The translations under genes were made by a program, and so were the position numbers. From the NCBI RefSeq assembly GCF_000702165.1, contig NZ_JNKU01000030.1, positions 1 to 36,759 on the forward strand: 36,759 nucleotides of DNA, read 5' to 3'. Numbering within the stretch: position 1 is the stretch's first letter; each line of letters begins with the position of its first letter. Of the stretch, positions 1-7,088 are shown one piece after another. The DNA is from Sharpea azabuensis DSM 18934 (lineage in GTDB: Bacteria; Bacillota_I; Bacilli_A; Erysipelotrichales; Coprobacillaceae). The notes under the pieces were generated by a model that was not told where the DNA came from, ran no database searches, and saw only the letters and a list, made by a program, of their open reading frames with translations.

Positions 1-1
1 C

Positions 2-301
<300 letters not shown>

Positions 302-339
302 ATTGGGGAATTTTAAATTACCCATTTTGAGGAAAATAA

Positions 340-738
340 TATTGCCATTATTACCGTACAGTCTGTTTCGTATCCCCGGTATTCCCTGGTATCACGGATT
401 TTGAAGCAATCTTTGAGCGGGTAAAAGATCAGTGTGATCTGTTCTGGCTCGAAAACCTCAATCTTCGGGGCGGCTTCAAGAAGACGATTATGGATTATAT
501 TGCCAGAAAATATCCTGACCTTGTACCGCTTTACGATGAGATCTATAACAAGCATAAACGCAGCTACTTTGAAGCACTTGAAGTAAAAGCTGAGAAAATG
601 GCTAAGAAGTATGATTGTGCCTTTGTAGATAATGAAATGCCTTATGGCAGAGTCCCACAGGGGCATCCGGTGATCGTAGATTATTTCTATCATGAAGAAA
701 TCCGTGGGACAGAGAATACCGGAAAAAGAAATCGGTAA
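340..738 (+). pseudogene. Radical-SAM (spore photoproduct lyase-like) protein, C-terminal remnant
   Basis: An open frame from about 340 reads VSPVFPGITDFEAIF, then FWLENLNLRGGF, and ends with PVIVDYFYHEEIRGTENTGK. These resemble the C-terminal half of SPL-like radical-SAM proteins found on Firmicute mobile DNA. There is no start codon, no CxxxCxxC cluster motif and no N-terminal half: the frame opens right after a stop at 337-339, beside the IS21 end. I read it as a gene cut by the IS21 insertion or by an associated deletion. An ATG at 490 could give an 82-residue product, but it would have no cofactor site. The assignment rests on motif recall only. Confidence 0.55.
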
Positions 739-900
739 CTTCCTGTTCAATGTGTTTTGCAATGTCGCTGATATATTGAAGGTAATGGAGCAACATCATA
801 TTTTCAATCAATTTCCGAATAGCATGTTCCAACCTTGACCAATTCCCAGACAGCATGAACCAGTATGATTATTTTTTCTACTCTCTCGGGGCATGTTGAG
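738..900 (+). repeat. R1 repeat, copy a
   Basis: This non-coding stretch follows the stop of the radical-SAM remnant directly. It matches 5324-5460 (copy b), with shared blocks such as GTGTTTTGCAATGT, GGAGCAACATCATATTTTC and CTCTCGGGGCATG. Copy a holds about 29 extra bases (roughly 791-822) bounded by CAAT on both sides. Both copies begin within a few bases of a cargo stop codon and end in a GGGGCATGTnGAGAC border; here that border joins R2. Confidence 0.75.
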
Positions 901-1107
901 ACAGTGGCTCTGCTAACAAGAACAAATTGACAAAGGGCTGGAAAAGCCCGTGTTTAAGCCATTTCTGCGGCATCCTTCTTTCTGAGAAGAGAGGCTTGTG
1001 TCGCTTTTTCTGTCCGGGAAAATGAGGATATTGCTCTGGCGTGACTGTGGCTTTGCTATTTTCAGGGGTTGTGACTGTGGAAAGGCTATTTGAGCAGGAA
1101 TAGAAAA

Positions 1108-1140
1108 GAGGCGGTGCAGAATCATCATCTGCACCGCCTC
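1108..1140. other. Perfect 13-bp stem-loop in R2a
   Basis: GAGGCGGTGCAGA, a 7-base loop ATCATCA, and TCTGCACCGCCTC form a perfect stem. A T-run starts about ten bases downstream, so it may act as a weak terminator or processing site that shields the promoter behind it. The matching position in R2b (4664-4696) has two mismatched pairs. Confidence 0.8.
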
Positions 1141-1186
1141 CCATTGCTTTTTTTGCCGTCTCGTACCATCGGGCCGGCTTTTCTGT

Positions 1187-1214
1187 TTTACACGAATTCC
1201 AAACATGATATACT
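1187..1214 (+). promoter_or_regulatory. Sigma-A-type promoter in R2a
   Basis: TTTACA (1187-1192), a 16-bp spacer and TATACT (1209-1214), pointing into the cargo at 1351. Both hexamers and the spacer are conserved in R2b (4743-4770), which faces an unrelated gene. Confidence 0.7.
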
Positions 1215-1350
1215 AAGTAACGAAATTGAGCTAATGAGAAATGGATGTCATTGCTACTGATTTCAAAGCCACTTGGAAGAAGACAAGATATGTATTCCAA
1301 GATATAAAACAGAGTTTAATGTTCAAAGAATAGTGGAGGAGGCAAATAGG

Positions 1351-1788
1351 TTGATTCATAAAAGGAAATCTGTGTTACGAGTTATTTTGGGCATCATGGC
1401 TGCTATTGCATTCGTATTTGCTTGCCTTCTTGGAGACCTTATCTATGCCACACGATTTAAAATTAATCCAGTTGATAAATCAACATCACCAGATGGAACC
1501 TATGAGCTTTCATTCCAGCAGGTTGGTGATCCGGACTGGCCTTTTGGATATACACATGCAAGACTTATTTTGATGAATGGAAAACGCGTAATAATTAAGC
1601 AGACATTTGATATTGCAGATGATGGAGCTAAAGCTACTATCAATAGCTGGAATGTAGACTGGAAAGATACTTCTGTGGAAGTCATTATTTCTGGAACTGA
1701 ACAAGAAGATGTACTTTATGTTTTAAAATTTGATGGATCAGTCGATAGGAAACAACTTGATACACGATATGGGCATATCAAAGAGTAG
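1351..1788 (+). CDS. Hypothetical single-pass membrane protein
   Basis: Unrecognised protein. I place the start at the TTG at 1351 because GGAGGAGG (1335-1342) sits about eight bases upstream. The frame is open back to 1273, but that part is R2 sequence. With this start the protein has 145 residues: a basic N terminus (HKRKS), one hydrophobic segment at about residues 9-31, then an extracytoplasmic domain with SPDGTYELSFQQVGDPDWPF and a TRYGHIKE end. The layout suggests an anchored surface domain. It is the first gene behind the R2a promoter and is followed 11 bp later by a broken zinc-ribbon frame. The function is unknown. Confidence 0.7.
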   Translation: MIHKRKSVLRVILGIMAAIAFVFACLLGDLIYATRFKINPVDKSTSPDGTYELSFQQVGDPDWPFGYTHARLILMNGKRVIIKQTFDIADDGAKATINSWNVDWKDTSVEVIISGTEQEDVLYVLKFDGSVDRKQLDTRYGHIKE

Positions 1789-1799
1789 CGGATTAGAAA

Positions 1800-1991
1800 A
1801 TGAATAGAAAAGAGTTGCAAATTTTTGAATTTGACGGGGGAGAGAAGTAAGTAGATAAAGTAAAGAATGAAGAATATGTTCTTTGCTCACGCTGCAAACA
1901 AGAGGTTTACAAAGAAGCAATCGTATGCCCTTTTTGTAAATTTGGTCTTATGGTATGGCTTGAAGGAGAAATTGATGAATCGTGGTGTTAG
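1800..1991 (+). pseudogene. Small zinc-ribbon protein interrupted by a stop codon
   Basis: A frame opens with ATG at 1800 (MNRKELQIFEFDGGEK), meets an in-frame TAA at 1848-1850, and continues without a new start codon through VLCSRCKQEVYKEAIVCPFC, ending at TAG 1989-1991. The second part has two CxxC knuckles eleven residues apart, a classic zinc ribbon. That makes this frame the genuine one here, rather than the overlapping +1 frame that starts at 1867. The stop lies between the start and the knuckles, so the protein is probably lost unless the stop is read through. It overlaps the next gene by 17 bp, which suggests former translational coupling. Confidence 0.6.
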
Positions 1992-2400
1992 GAGAGCATC
2001 AAAGGAAGAGGTTAGAACTGTTGAGTATACTTTCGGTGTTTACAAATCTTTGATTGTTGCCGTGTATAAGCCGTCAGAGTGGTTTGTATGCAAAGAGACA
2101 AAGGCCAGACTCCCAAGACAGGATATTGTTCTTAAGCCGAAACCTGAAAATAGATTATTCTTTGTGGATGAAAGATATGAGCAGGGATTTCTGTTGGATG
2201 ATAATGAATCGTTCTACATTGGAAAGTCGATAGCCAGATTGAAGTTGAATCAGTCGGCACAGAATTCGATTACATATCCTATCCACTGGCGAAAGATACA
2301 ATTCATATTTAATGAAATTGACAAATCGGAATTTGGCGATTGGATAAATTTAGTTTTTGTTGTAAAAACCTTTATTTTAGGGCGTTGCTACGGAAAGTAG
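1975..2400 (+). CDS. Hypothetical protein, 141 residues
   Basis: I set the start at ATG 1975 because GAAGGAG (1962-1968) sits six bases upstream and because the upstream extension of this frame overlaps the zinc-ribbon reading frame. The protein is soluble, mixed and basic, with FGVYKSLIVAVYKPSEWFVC near the start and RLFFVDERYEQGFLLDDNES in the middle. I recognise no domain. It may be the C-terminal portion of a zinc-ribbon protein split by a frameshift, or a separate coupled gene. It is followed by a 100-bp gap and the XRE regulator. Confidence 0.5.
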   Translation: MNRGVRRASKEEVRTVEYTFGVYKSLIVAVYKPSEWFVCKETKARLPRQDIVLKPKPENRLFFVDERYEQGFLLDDNESFYIGKSIARLKLNQSAQNSITYPIHWRKIQFIFNEIDKSEFGDWINLVFVVKTFILGRCYGK

Positions 2401-2500
2401 CAGAAAAATAGTGAAATGACAACTAATGTTTCTTGTTTGGTAAAGGTTAATTTACTAATCTGTGAAGGAAGTAAAACAAACCGAAAACGGAGGTAGAAAA

Positions 2501-3424
2501 ATGACTTTAGAAGAACAAATTAAACATTACAGAAAACAGGCTGGACTTTCACAGGAGAAGATGGCTGAGAAAATCGGTGTATCAAGACAAGCTATTACAA
2601 AGTGGGAAAATGGAACAGGAACACCGGATATTGCAAATCTGATGGCAATAGCAGATCTCTTCCAGATATCAGTAGATGAATTACTTTCGAATGAGAAATC
2701 AGAGAAAAAGCAGTCTGATTACATCTATGAAAGTCGTACTGAATACGATATTGATGGTAAGAAAAATTTTGATATCAAGCTTGGTGGAGCATATGCTGTA
2801 TATTTAAAGGCATATCATGGAGAAAAAATTAAAGTCGCAATGTTTTCAAATGTCTATAAGAATCTTCTGGCAGATTATAAAGTAAAGATTGATGATATAA
2901 AAAACCGAATCGATATTGATCTTAATAGATTTAATGAAGCCAGTGAAGCAGATGCTAAGGAGAGTTTGGTCATTACTATTTCTATTCCAGTAAAATATAT
3001 TGGAAAAATCGAATTATCAGTTAATGCAGGGACACTGAATATTACTGATATAGAAAATGAACATATTGAGGTAAATGGCAAAATTAGCGAAGTTACCCTT
3101 CAGGGAAATAAAAGTGAAATTGAGATAGATTCAAATCTTGATATGCAGATCAGTGTTTTATCACATGAGGGTGCGCTTGAGATTAATCAGTTGTCAGCAA
3201 CATCAAGACTTACAATTCCTGCAAATTATAGATTTAGAAACGCAAAAAAGGGAATAGCAACTCATATTTATTATGAGAGACAGGGCAAAAAGGTTGATGA
3301 CTTTTCAGATGCCGAAGCAGACAATTACATTGAGTTCAATGGTATAAAGAGTGAGCTTGTGATTGTAGAGGCTGAGGCGCAGTCATGGAAAAGTATATAT
3401 ATCGACCGGTCAGATTCTATTTGA
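2501..3424 (+). CDS. XRE-family regulator with a C-terminal DUF4097-like beta domain
   Basis: The start at ATG 2501 follows CGGAGG at a good distance; the upstream extension in the same frame is not needed. Residues about 5-62 form a lambda-repressor-type HTH (QAGLSQEKMAEKIGVSRQAI, then WENGTGTPDIANLMAIADLF). After a linker comes a long region rich in repeated short beta strands (NAGTLNITDIENEHIEVNGK, VTLQGNKSEIEI), which resembles the DUF4097/adhesin-like beta-solenoid. A DNA-binding head on such a sensor-like body suggests a transcription factor with a ligand- or partner-binding tail. The gene overlaps the next one, a CPBP protease, by 40 bp, so the two are co-translated. Confidence 0.85.
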   Translation: MTLEEQIKHYRKQAGLSQEKMAEKIGVSRQAITKWENGTGTPDIANLMAIADLFQISVDELLSNEKSEKKQSDYIYESRTEYDIDGKKNFDIKLGGAYAVYLKAYHGEKIKVAMFSNVYKNLLADYKVKIDDIKNRIDIDLNRFNEASEADAKESLVITISIPVKYIGKIELSVNAGTLNITDIENEHIEVNGKISEVTLQGNKSEIEIDSNLDMQISVLSHEGALEINQLSATSRLTIPANYRFRNAKKGIATHIYYERQGKKVDDFSDAEADNYIEFNGIKSELVIVEAEAQSWKSIYIDRSDSI

Positions 3425-4218
3425 TTACATTTGCCTGCACTTGGTTCTGGTGGCTATTTGCAATTTTACTTAATGAAGGGGCGGGGCTTTATCTTGGAAT
3501 GTTTCTTGGCTTGCTTTCACCTGCCGTGGTTGCCGTAGTAACTGTATTTACGTCTAAGAATAAAGCACTCATTAATGACTTTAAGAAGAAGCTGATTGGG
3601 TTTTATAGAATAAAACCTAAATCTATATTAATTGCAGTGCTGATATTTGCTGTGATGGTGACGGCTTCCATCGGTACATCAGTATTATTTGGCGGCAGTA
3701 TAAATCAGTTTTCATTTACAGAAGACTTTTCATTTTCTATAGGTGGTACGTCTGCATTTCTTACAATTTTGTTGGCATCCTGCATAGAGGAGTTAGGTTG
3801 GAGAGGTTATGGAGAGGATGCTGTTGGTGCATACAACAGCTGGTTTAAGGAGTCTATCATCTTTGGATGTATCTGGTCTTTGTGGCATGTGCCATTATTC
3901 TGGATACCTGGAACGTACCAGTATGGACTTAAAGAGATGGGAATCATGTATGTGATTAACTTTCTTCTTAGCGTGATACCACTTGATTTCCTTCAGACAT
4001 GGGTATATGTAAAGAATAACAGAAGTATGCTTGCAACAATTATTTTTCATTTGTTTATAAATATTATGCAGGAAAAGATAAACATGACTCCTGAAACAAA
4101 ATGTATACAAACTATTTTTGTTGTTATTGCAGCAATTATAATTGTTGTTATAAATAAAGAAATGTTCTTTGAAACAAAGCATGTGGGTAATTTACTTGAA
4201 GAGAAAATTATGAATTGA
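3385..4218 (+). CDS. CPBP-family intramembrane protease
   Basis: 277 residues with about seven or eight membrane segments. The three CPBP (Rce1-like, PF02517) motifs are present in order: EELGWRGYG near residues 136-144, then SLWHVPLFW near 166-174, and HLFINIMQE near 222-230. The EE and the two His residues are the expected metal or catalytic positions. Family members cleave membrane or prenylated proteins and often give immunity to bacteriocins. The gene starts inside the XRE gene, so regulator and protease form a tight pair. Its substrate is unknown. The R3a repeat begins 44 bp after its stop. Confidence 0.9.
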   Translation: MEKYIYRPVRFYLITFACTWFWWLFAILLNEGAGLYLGMFLGLLSPAVVAVVTVFTSKNKALINDFKKKLIGFYRIKPKSILIAVLIFAVMVTASIGTSVLFGGSINQFSFTEDFSFSIGGTSAFLTILLASCIEELGWRGYGEDAVGAYNSWFKESIIFGCIWSLWHVPLFWIPGTYQYGLKEMGIMYVINFLLSVIPLDFLQTWVYVKNNRSMLATIIFHLFINIMQEKINMTPETKCIQTIFVVIAAIIIVVINKEMFFETKHVGNLLEEKIMN

Positions 4219-4262
4219 GAGATAAATAGAAATTTATCAATGTAAAGAAATCGACAATTTCG

Positions 4263-4454
4263 AGTTTGTAGGGATGACATTAAAAATGAAGTTTAAGGAA
4301 CAGATCTTTATCCTGTTTGCCTATACAAATTATAGAACAATTAAAGGTTCTCACAGGCTCGAACTACTAGATTTTAAGGGAAAAGGTGCGTTCCACCATT
4401 CCCTTGTGCAATAGGGTTTGAGTATGTTTTTCGTTGAACAACCAAGCCACGTGG
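4263..4454 (+). repeat. R3 repeat, copy a
   Basis: About 192 bp, clearly similar to 6093-6284 (shared AGTTTGTAG, GATGACAT, TCTCACAGGC, ACTAGATTTTAA, GAGTATGTTTTTCG). It starts shortly after a cargo stop codon and runs directly into R2b. It contains an imperfect hairpin with a GGGAA...TTCCC outer stem around the loop CGTTC; the same fold is drawable in copy b with changed inner pairs. Confidence 0.8.
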
Positions 4455-4709
4455 AAACAGTGGCTCTGCTAACAAGAACAAATTGGAAGAGGGCTGGAAA
4501 AGCCCGTGTTTAAGCCATTTCTGCGGCATCTTTCTTTCTGAGAAGATAGGCTGGTGCCGCGTTTTCTTTTAGAAAAAATATGAAAGTTGGTCTGGCGTGA
4601 CTGTGGCTTTGCTATTTTCAGGGATTGTGACTGTGGAAAGGCTATTTGAACAGGAATAGAAAAGAGGCGATGCAGAATCATCATCTGCACCACCTCCCAT
4701 CGCTTCTTT

Positions 4710-4745
4710 GCCGTCTCGGGACTATCGGGACGGCTTTTCTGTTTT
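4710..4745 (+). terminator. Terminator-like hairpin in R2b
   Basis: GCCGTC (4710-4715) pairs with GACGGC (4729-4734), followed by CTTTTCTGTTTT. It lies immediately upstream of the promoter, so it could stop read-through from the previous cargo. The counterpart in R2a (1155-1178) is less perfectly paired. Confidence 0.5.
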
Positions 4746-4770
4746 ACACGAATTCCAAACATGATATACT
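4743..4770 (+). promoter_or_regulatory. Sigma-A-type promoter in R2b
   Basis: TTTACA (4743-4748), a 16-bp spacer and TATACT (4765-4770), the same as in R2a. It directs transcription into the deaminase-like gene at 4888. Confidence 0.7.
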
Positions 4771-4887
4771 AAGTAACGAAATTGTGCTAATGAGAAATGG
4801 ATATCATTGCTACTGATTTCAAAGCCGCTTGGAAGAAGGCAAGTAGGTATTCCAAGATATAAATCGGAATTTGTGGAGGAAAATCAA

Positions 4888-5322
4888 ATGGATATTTGGG
4901 AAAGAATGTATGAAAAGGCGAAAGATCAATATCATCCAGAGGAAGTATCTCCCTTTATATATGCACACAATGTAGTTTGTGCAATAGAAGCTGAAAACGG
5001 AGATATCTATACGGGATTCTGCATTGAAAGCTGCTGCGGAGTGATGAATATTTGTGCCGATAGACTTGCCGCACTGAATATGTATGCTAACAGTGGTCAG
5101 ACTAGAATAAAAAGATTTATAGCGTTCCGCGACAGTGCGCCAAACGGAGGTGGGAGTGGTATGCCATGTGGTGCTTGTCAGGAATTCTTTTATCAATTAA
5201 ATGAAGCGAACGAAGATATGGAAATCATGGTCGATTATGGAAAAAGAGAAACCATAACATTAAAAGAACTTATGCCGAATTGGTGGGGAAAGGAACGTTA
5301 CGCTGAGGCAAGGAGTAATTGA
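4888..5322 (+). CDS. Cytidine deaminase-like zinc protein
   Basis: 144 residues from ATG 4888, preceded by GTGGAGGA. Residues C56, C94 and C97 fit the zinc ligands of the cytidine deaminase fold (NICADRLAALN and MPCGACQEF). The family normally has C/H-A-E in the first motif, with Glu as the proton shuttle; here codon 58 is GAT (Asp). Activity is therefore uncertain: the enzyme could use Asp, act on an unusual substrate, or be inactive. The length fits small stand-alone nucleoside or blasticidin-type deaminases. It is a single-gene cargo between R2b and R1b. Confidence 0.8.
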   Translation: MDIWERMYEKAKDQYHPEEVSPFIYAHNVVCAIEAENGDIYTGFCIESCCGVMNICADRLAALNMYANSGQTRIKRFIAFRDSAPNGGGSGMPCGACQEFFYQLNEANEDMEIMVDYGKRETITLKELMPNWWGKERYAEARSN

Positions 5323-5323
5323 C

Positions 5324-5460
5324 AACTTCCAGCTCAGTGTGTTTTGCAATGTTGCTGATATAATTGAGGGTGATGGAGCAACATCATATTTTCGATCAAT
5401 TCCCAGACTGCAAGAATCTACGTGATTATGTTCCTCACTGTCTCGGGGCATGTGGAGACG
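5324..5460 (+). repeat. R1 repeat, copy b
   Basis: Starts two bases after the deaminase stop codon and matches R1a, lacking its 29-base internal block. It ends in CTCGGGGCATGTGGAGAC, the same kind of border that joins R1a to R2a, but no full R2 follows here. Confidence 0.75.
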
Positions 5461-5697
5461 GTCTGTTTGATGTCAAGAAAAGATAAATAAGCGCCAGATA
5501 GTAATATATTTCCGGGCTTTTTCGAAGGCTTGGATTTGAAGCTAGACTTCTGAAAAGCTCTGTTTTCTTGTATGGGGAAACATATCCACTGCAAAATGTG
5601 TGTCAGGCTGTAACATCGGATTAGTTGTCACGATTTGAGACAGTGGATTAGACGTTAAGAGAGGTTATACAAATTGGAATTTATGGAGGAATAAATA
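5461..5697. other. Intergenic stretch before the NTF2-like gene
   Basis: No convincing gene. Near 5636-5680 it holds GAGACAGTGG and then ACAAATTGGA, which echo the left border of R2 (GACAGTGG... ACAAATTGGA). This could be a decayed or alternative border. ATGGAGGAATAA at the end supplies the ribosome site for the next gene. Confidence 0.4.
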
Positions 5698-6084
5698 ATG
5701 AATGAAGAAATAAAAGCTTTGATTGATGCTGCTGATAAAGCTATTAAAGAAGAACGTTTTGATGACTTGATAGAATTCTATACAGATGATGCTGTATTAG
5801 TAGTTCGTCCTGGATTAGAAGTAAAAGGCAAAGATGCAATTAAGGGCGCATTTATCAAAATTGCTGCATATTTTAAAAATAGCATCGAACCGACACAAGG
5901 CAAAATGTTAATGATTGAAGCAGGTGACACTGTTCTTGTTCTTTCTCAAACTTTGTTAGATGCAGATAACAAGGAATCATCCGCGTATAGTATGGATAGA
6001 AGAGCGACTTATGTTTATAGAAATATCGATGGAAAATGGCTATGTGCAATCGATAACTCTTATGGAACAACGTTATTAGACTAA
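5698..6084 (+). CDS. SnoaL/NTF2-like domain protein
   Basis: 128 residues with a strong GGAGG site upstream. The sequence has the alpha+beta NTF2 cone pattern: an N-terminal helix ([20 protein letters not shown]), [13 protein letters not shown], a [10 protein letters not shown] helix, and late strands [20 protein letters not shown]. It matches the SnoaL/DUF4440 ketosteroid isomerase-like group. Members range from isomerases to binding proteins, so the reaction cannot be stated. It is a single-gene cargo followed eight bases later by R3b. Confidence 0.8.
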   Translation: MNEEIKALIDAADKAIKEERFDDLIEFYTDDAVLVVRPGLEVKGKDAIKGAFIKIAAYFKNSIEPTQGKMLMIEAGDTVLVLSQTLLDADNKESSAYSMDRRATYVYRNIDGKWLCAIDNSYGTTLLD

Positions 6085-6092
6085 TAAATACC

Positions 6093-6284
6093 AGTTTGTA
6101 GTGATGACATGAAAAAAGAAGTTTAAGGGACAGATTTTTACTCTGTTTGCCTCGACAAATTATAGGATAATTCAAGGCTCTCACAGGCCGAACCACTAGA
6201 TTTTAAAGGGAAATATGCGTTCCATCATTCCCTTGTACAATAGGGGGTGAGTATGTTTTTCGCTAAACAACTGAGCCATGTTGA
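6093..6284 (+). repeat. R3 repeat, copy b
   Basis: About 192 bp, similar to R3a (4263-4454), ending in GAGCCATGTTGAG. It is not followed by a full R2 copy. It closes the repeat-bordered region; after it the sequence changes character. Confidence 0.8.
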
Positions 6285-6556
6285 GCCAATAGTTCTTTTG
6301 TCTCGACGATAAACAGATGACTATATGGAAAATGAAATAAACTTAATAAACTTAATGCTGCAAGTGCACAAAGTAAACGGACTTATGGGGATGTTAAAAA
6401 GAATGTCCCTAAGCACAATTGCGAAATAAAAGTAACTCAAATTCAAATCATCCAAGCAAAGAAAGGTTGAATTGATTTAGTTAGTCAGAACTTTAATCTA
6501 TCTAAAGAGTCACAAGTTTTTTTCATGATTTAAAAGGTTAAATAATAAATCTAAAT
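6285..6556. other. Intergenic stretch, no clear gene
   Basis: AT-rich, no recognised gene. A 34-codon frame at 6325-6429 (starting MENEINLINLMLQVHK) has no ribosome site and is not supported further. Confidence 0.4.
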
Positions 6557-6558
6557 GG

Positions 6559-6599
6559 CCAGGGAGATAAAACAATCATGCTCTCTGGTTGTTTTTTTG
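6559..6599 (+). terminator. Rho-independent terminator upstream of marR
   Basis: CCAGGGAG (6559-6566) pairs with CTCTCTGG (6581-6588) with one G-T pair, followed closely by a run of seven T. It insulates the MarR operon from the repeat region. An alternative pairing AAACAA/TTGTTT also spans it. Confidence 0.7.
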
Positions 6600-6647
6600 T
6601 TGACAATAATCCGAATACGTACTATTGTATAAGTACGTTATCGGATT
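6600..6647 (+). promoter_or_regulatory. marR promoter with palindromic operator
   Basis: TTGACA at 6600-6605 with a -10 candidate TATTGT at 6623-6628 (17-bp spacer). Bases 6608-6624 and 6631-6647 form an inverted repeat of 17-bp arms with three mismatches (AATCCGA...CGTACT / AGTACG...TCGGATT). A dyad of this size over the core promoter is typical of MarR autorepression. Confidence 0.7.
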
Positions 6648-6663
6648 TTTAAGGAGAAAAAAC

Positions 6664-7086
6664 ATGAATTCAAGAAAGTTTTTTTATGATTTCGGAAAAG
6701 CACTTTATCACGTGGATTCATTTTATGATGAGTTTGCGAAACAAAGCAATGTATCATCGTCTTTATTGTGGGTTTTATACGCACTTAATGATGGAAATTC
6801 ACATACCCAGATTGAAATCAGTAATGACTGGGAATTGCCTAAGACAACGGTAAACACAGTCATTAAGGATATTCAAAAGGAAGGATATGTTGAGTTAGTT
6901 CCTATTAAAGGAAAAAGAAGAGAGATGTCAATTGTTCTTACAGAAAGCGGTAAAGCATTTGCGGATAATGTTCTTTCTGATCTTTATAGAAAAGAAGAGG
7001 AGGTATTTAAATTACTTAGTCCAAAAGAGCAGGAAATAGTAATGGTACTGGAAAAATTAGCAAGAAAACTAAAGGAGGAAGATTAA
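6664..7086 (+). CDS. MarR-family transcriptional regulator
   Basis: 140 residues from ATG 6664, which has AAGGAG upstream; the frame extends back to 6625 but that runs through the operator. The winged HTH includes TQIEISNDWELPKTTVNTVI as the recognition region and the wing GYVELVPIKGKRREMSIVLT, followed by a C-terminal dimer helix. MarR proteins usually sense phenolic or oxidative ligands and repress adjacent genes. The palindrome over its own promoter supports autorepression, and the aldo/keto reductase starts two bases after its stop, so the two are co-transcribed. Confidence 0.9.
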   Translation: MNSRKFFYDFGKALYHVDSFYDEFAKQSNVSSSLLWVLYALNDGNSHTQIEISNDWELPKTTVNTVIKDIQKEGYVELVPIKGKRREMSIVLTESGKAFADNVLSDLYRKEEEVFKLLSPKEQEIVMVLEKLARKLKEED

Positions 7087-7088
7087 GT

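Larger units (their letters stand above)
895..1317 (+). repeat. R2 repeat, copy a (hairpins plus outward promoter)
   Basis: About 423 bp matching 4451-4872 across its full length, with a more divergent patch around 1000-1040. In order it holds a border (GACAGTGGCTCTGCTAACAA), two imperfect direct repeats beginning GTGACTGTGG (near 1042 and 1071), a perfect 13-bp hairpin (1108-1140), a second GC-rich hairpin (1155-1178), a promoter (1187-1214) and a short leader. The similarity stops at about 1317, just before the cargo gene. It is neither an IS nor a CRISPR. A 97-codon minus-strand frame exists in both copies but is probably incidental. Confidence 0.85.
4451..4872 (+). repeat. R2 repeat, copy b (hairpins plus outward promoter)
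   Basis: About 422 bp, matching 895-1317 end to end. The differences are concentrated at about 4555-4590 and in the hairpin arms. The promoter and leader are the best-conserved part. It abuts the deaminase-like gene, whose Shine-Dalgarno GGAGG lies just past the repeat end. The perfect 13-bp hairpin of copy a is weakened here by two mismatches (4664-4696). Confidence 0.85.

Noticed and set aside
313-762. 149-codon minus-strand frame
   Set aside because: It is the shadow of the radical-SAM remnant; the plus strand shows recognisable motifs and the minus frame does not.
913-1206. 97-codon minus-strand frame in R2a, with an equal-length partner at 4469-4762
   Set aside because: It runs through hairpins and over the opposite-strand promoter. 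The two copies differ by compensating frame changes and resemble no protein, so the conservation is better explained by the non-coding repeat.
1867-1974. N-terminal extension of the 1975-2400 gene back to ATG 1867
   Set aside because: The same bases encode a CxxC/CxxC zinc ribbon in another frame, and the ribosome site favours 1975.
4263-6284. Integron-type attC sites as an explanation for the repeat borders
   Set aside because: GTTRRRY-like words are not consistent between copies (GTTGAAC only in R3a), and no tyrosine integrase gene is visible.
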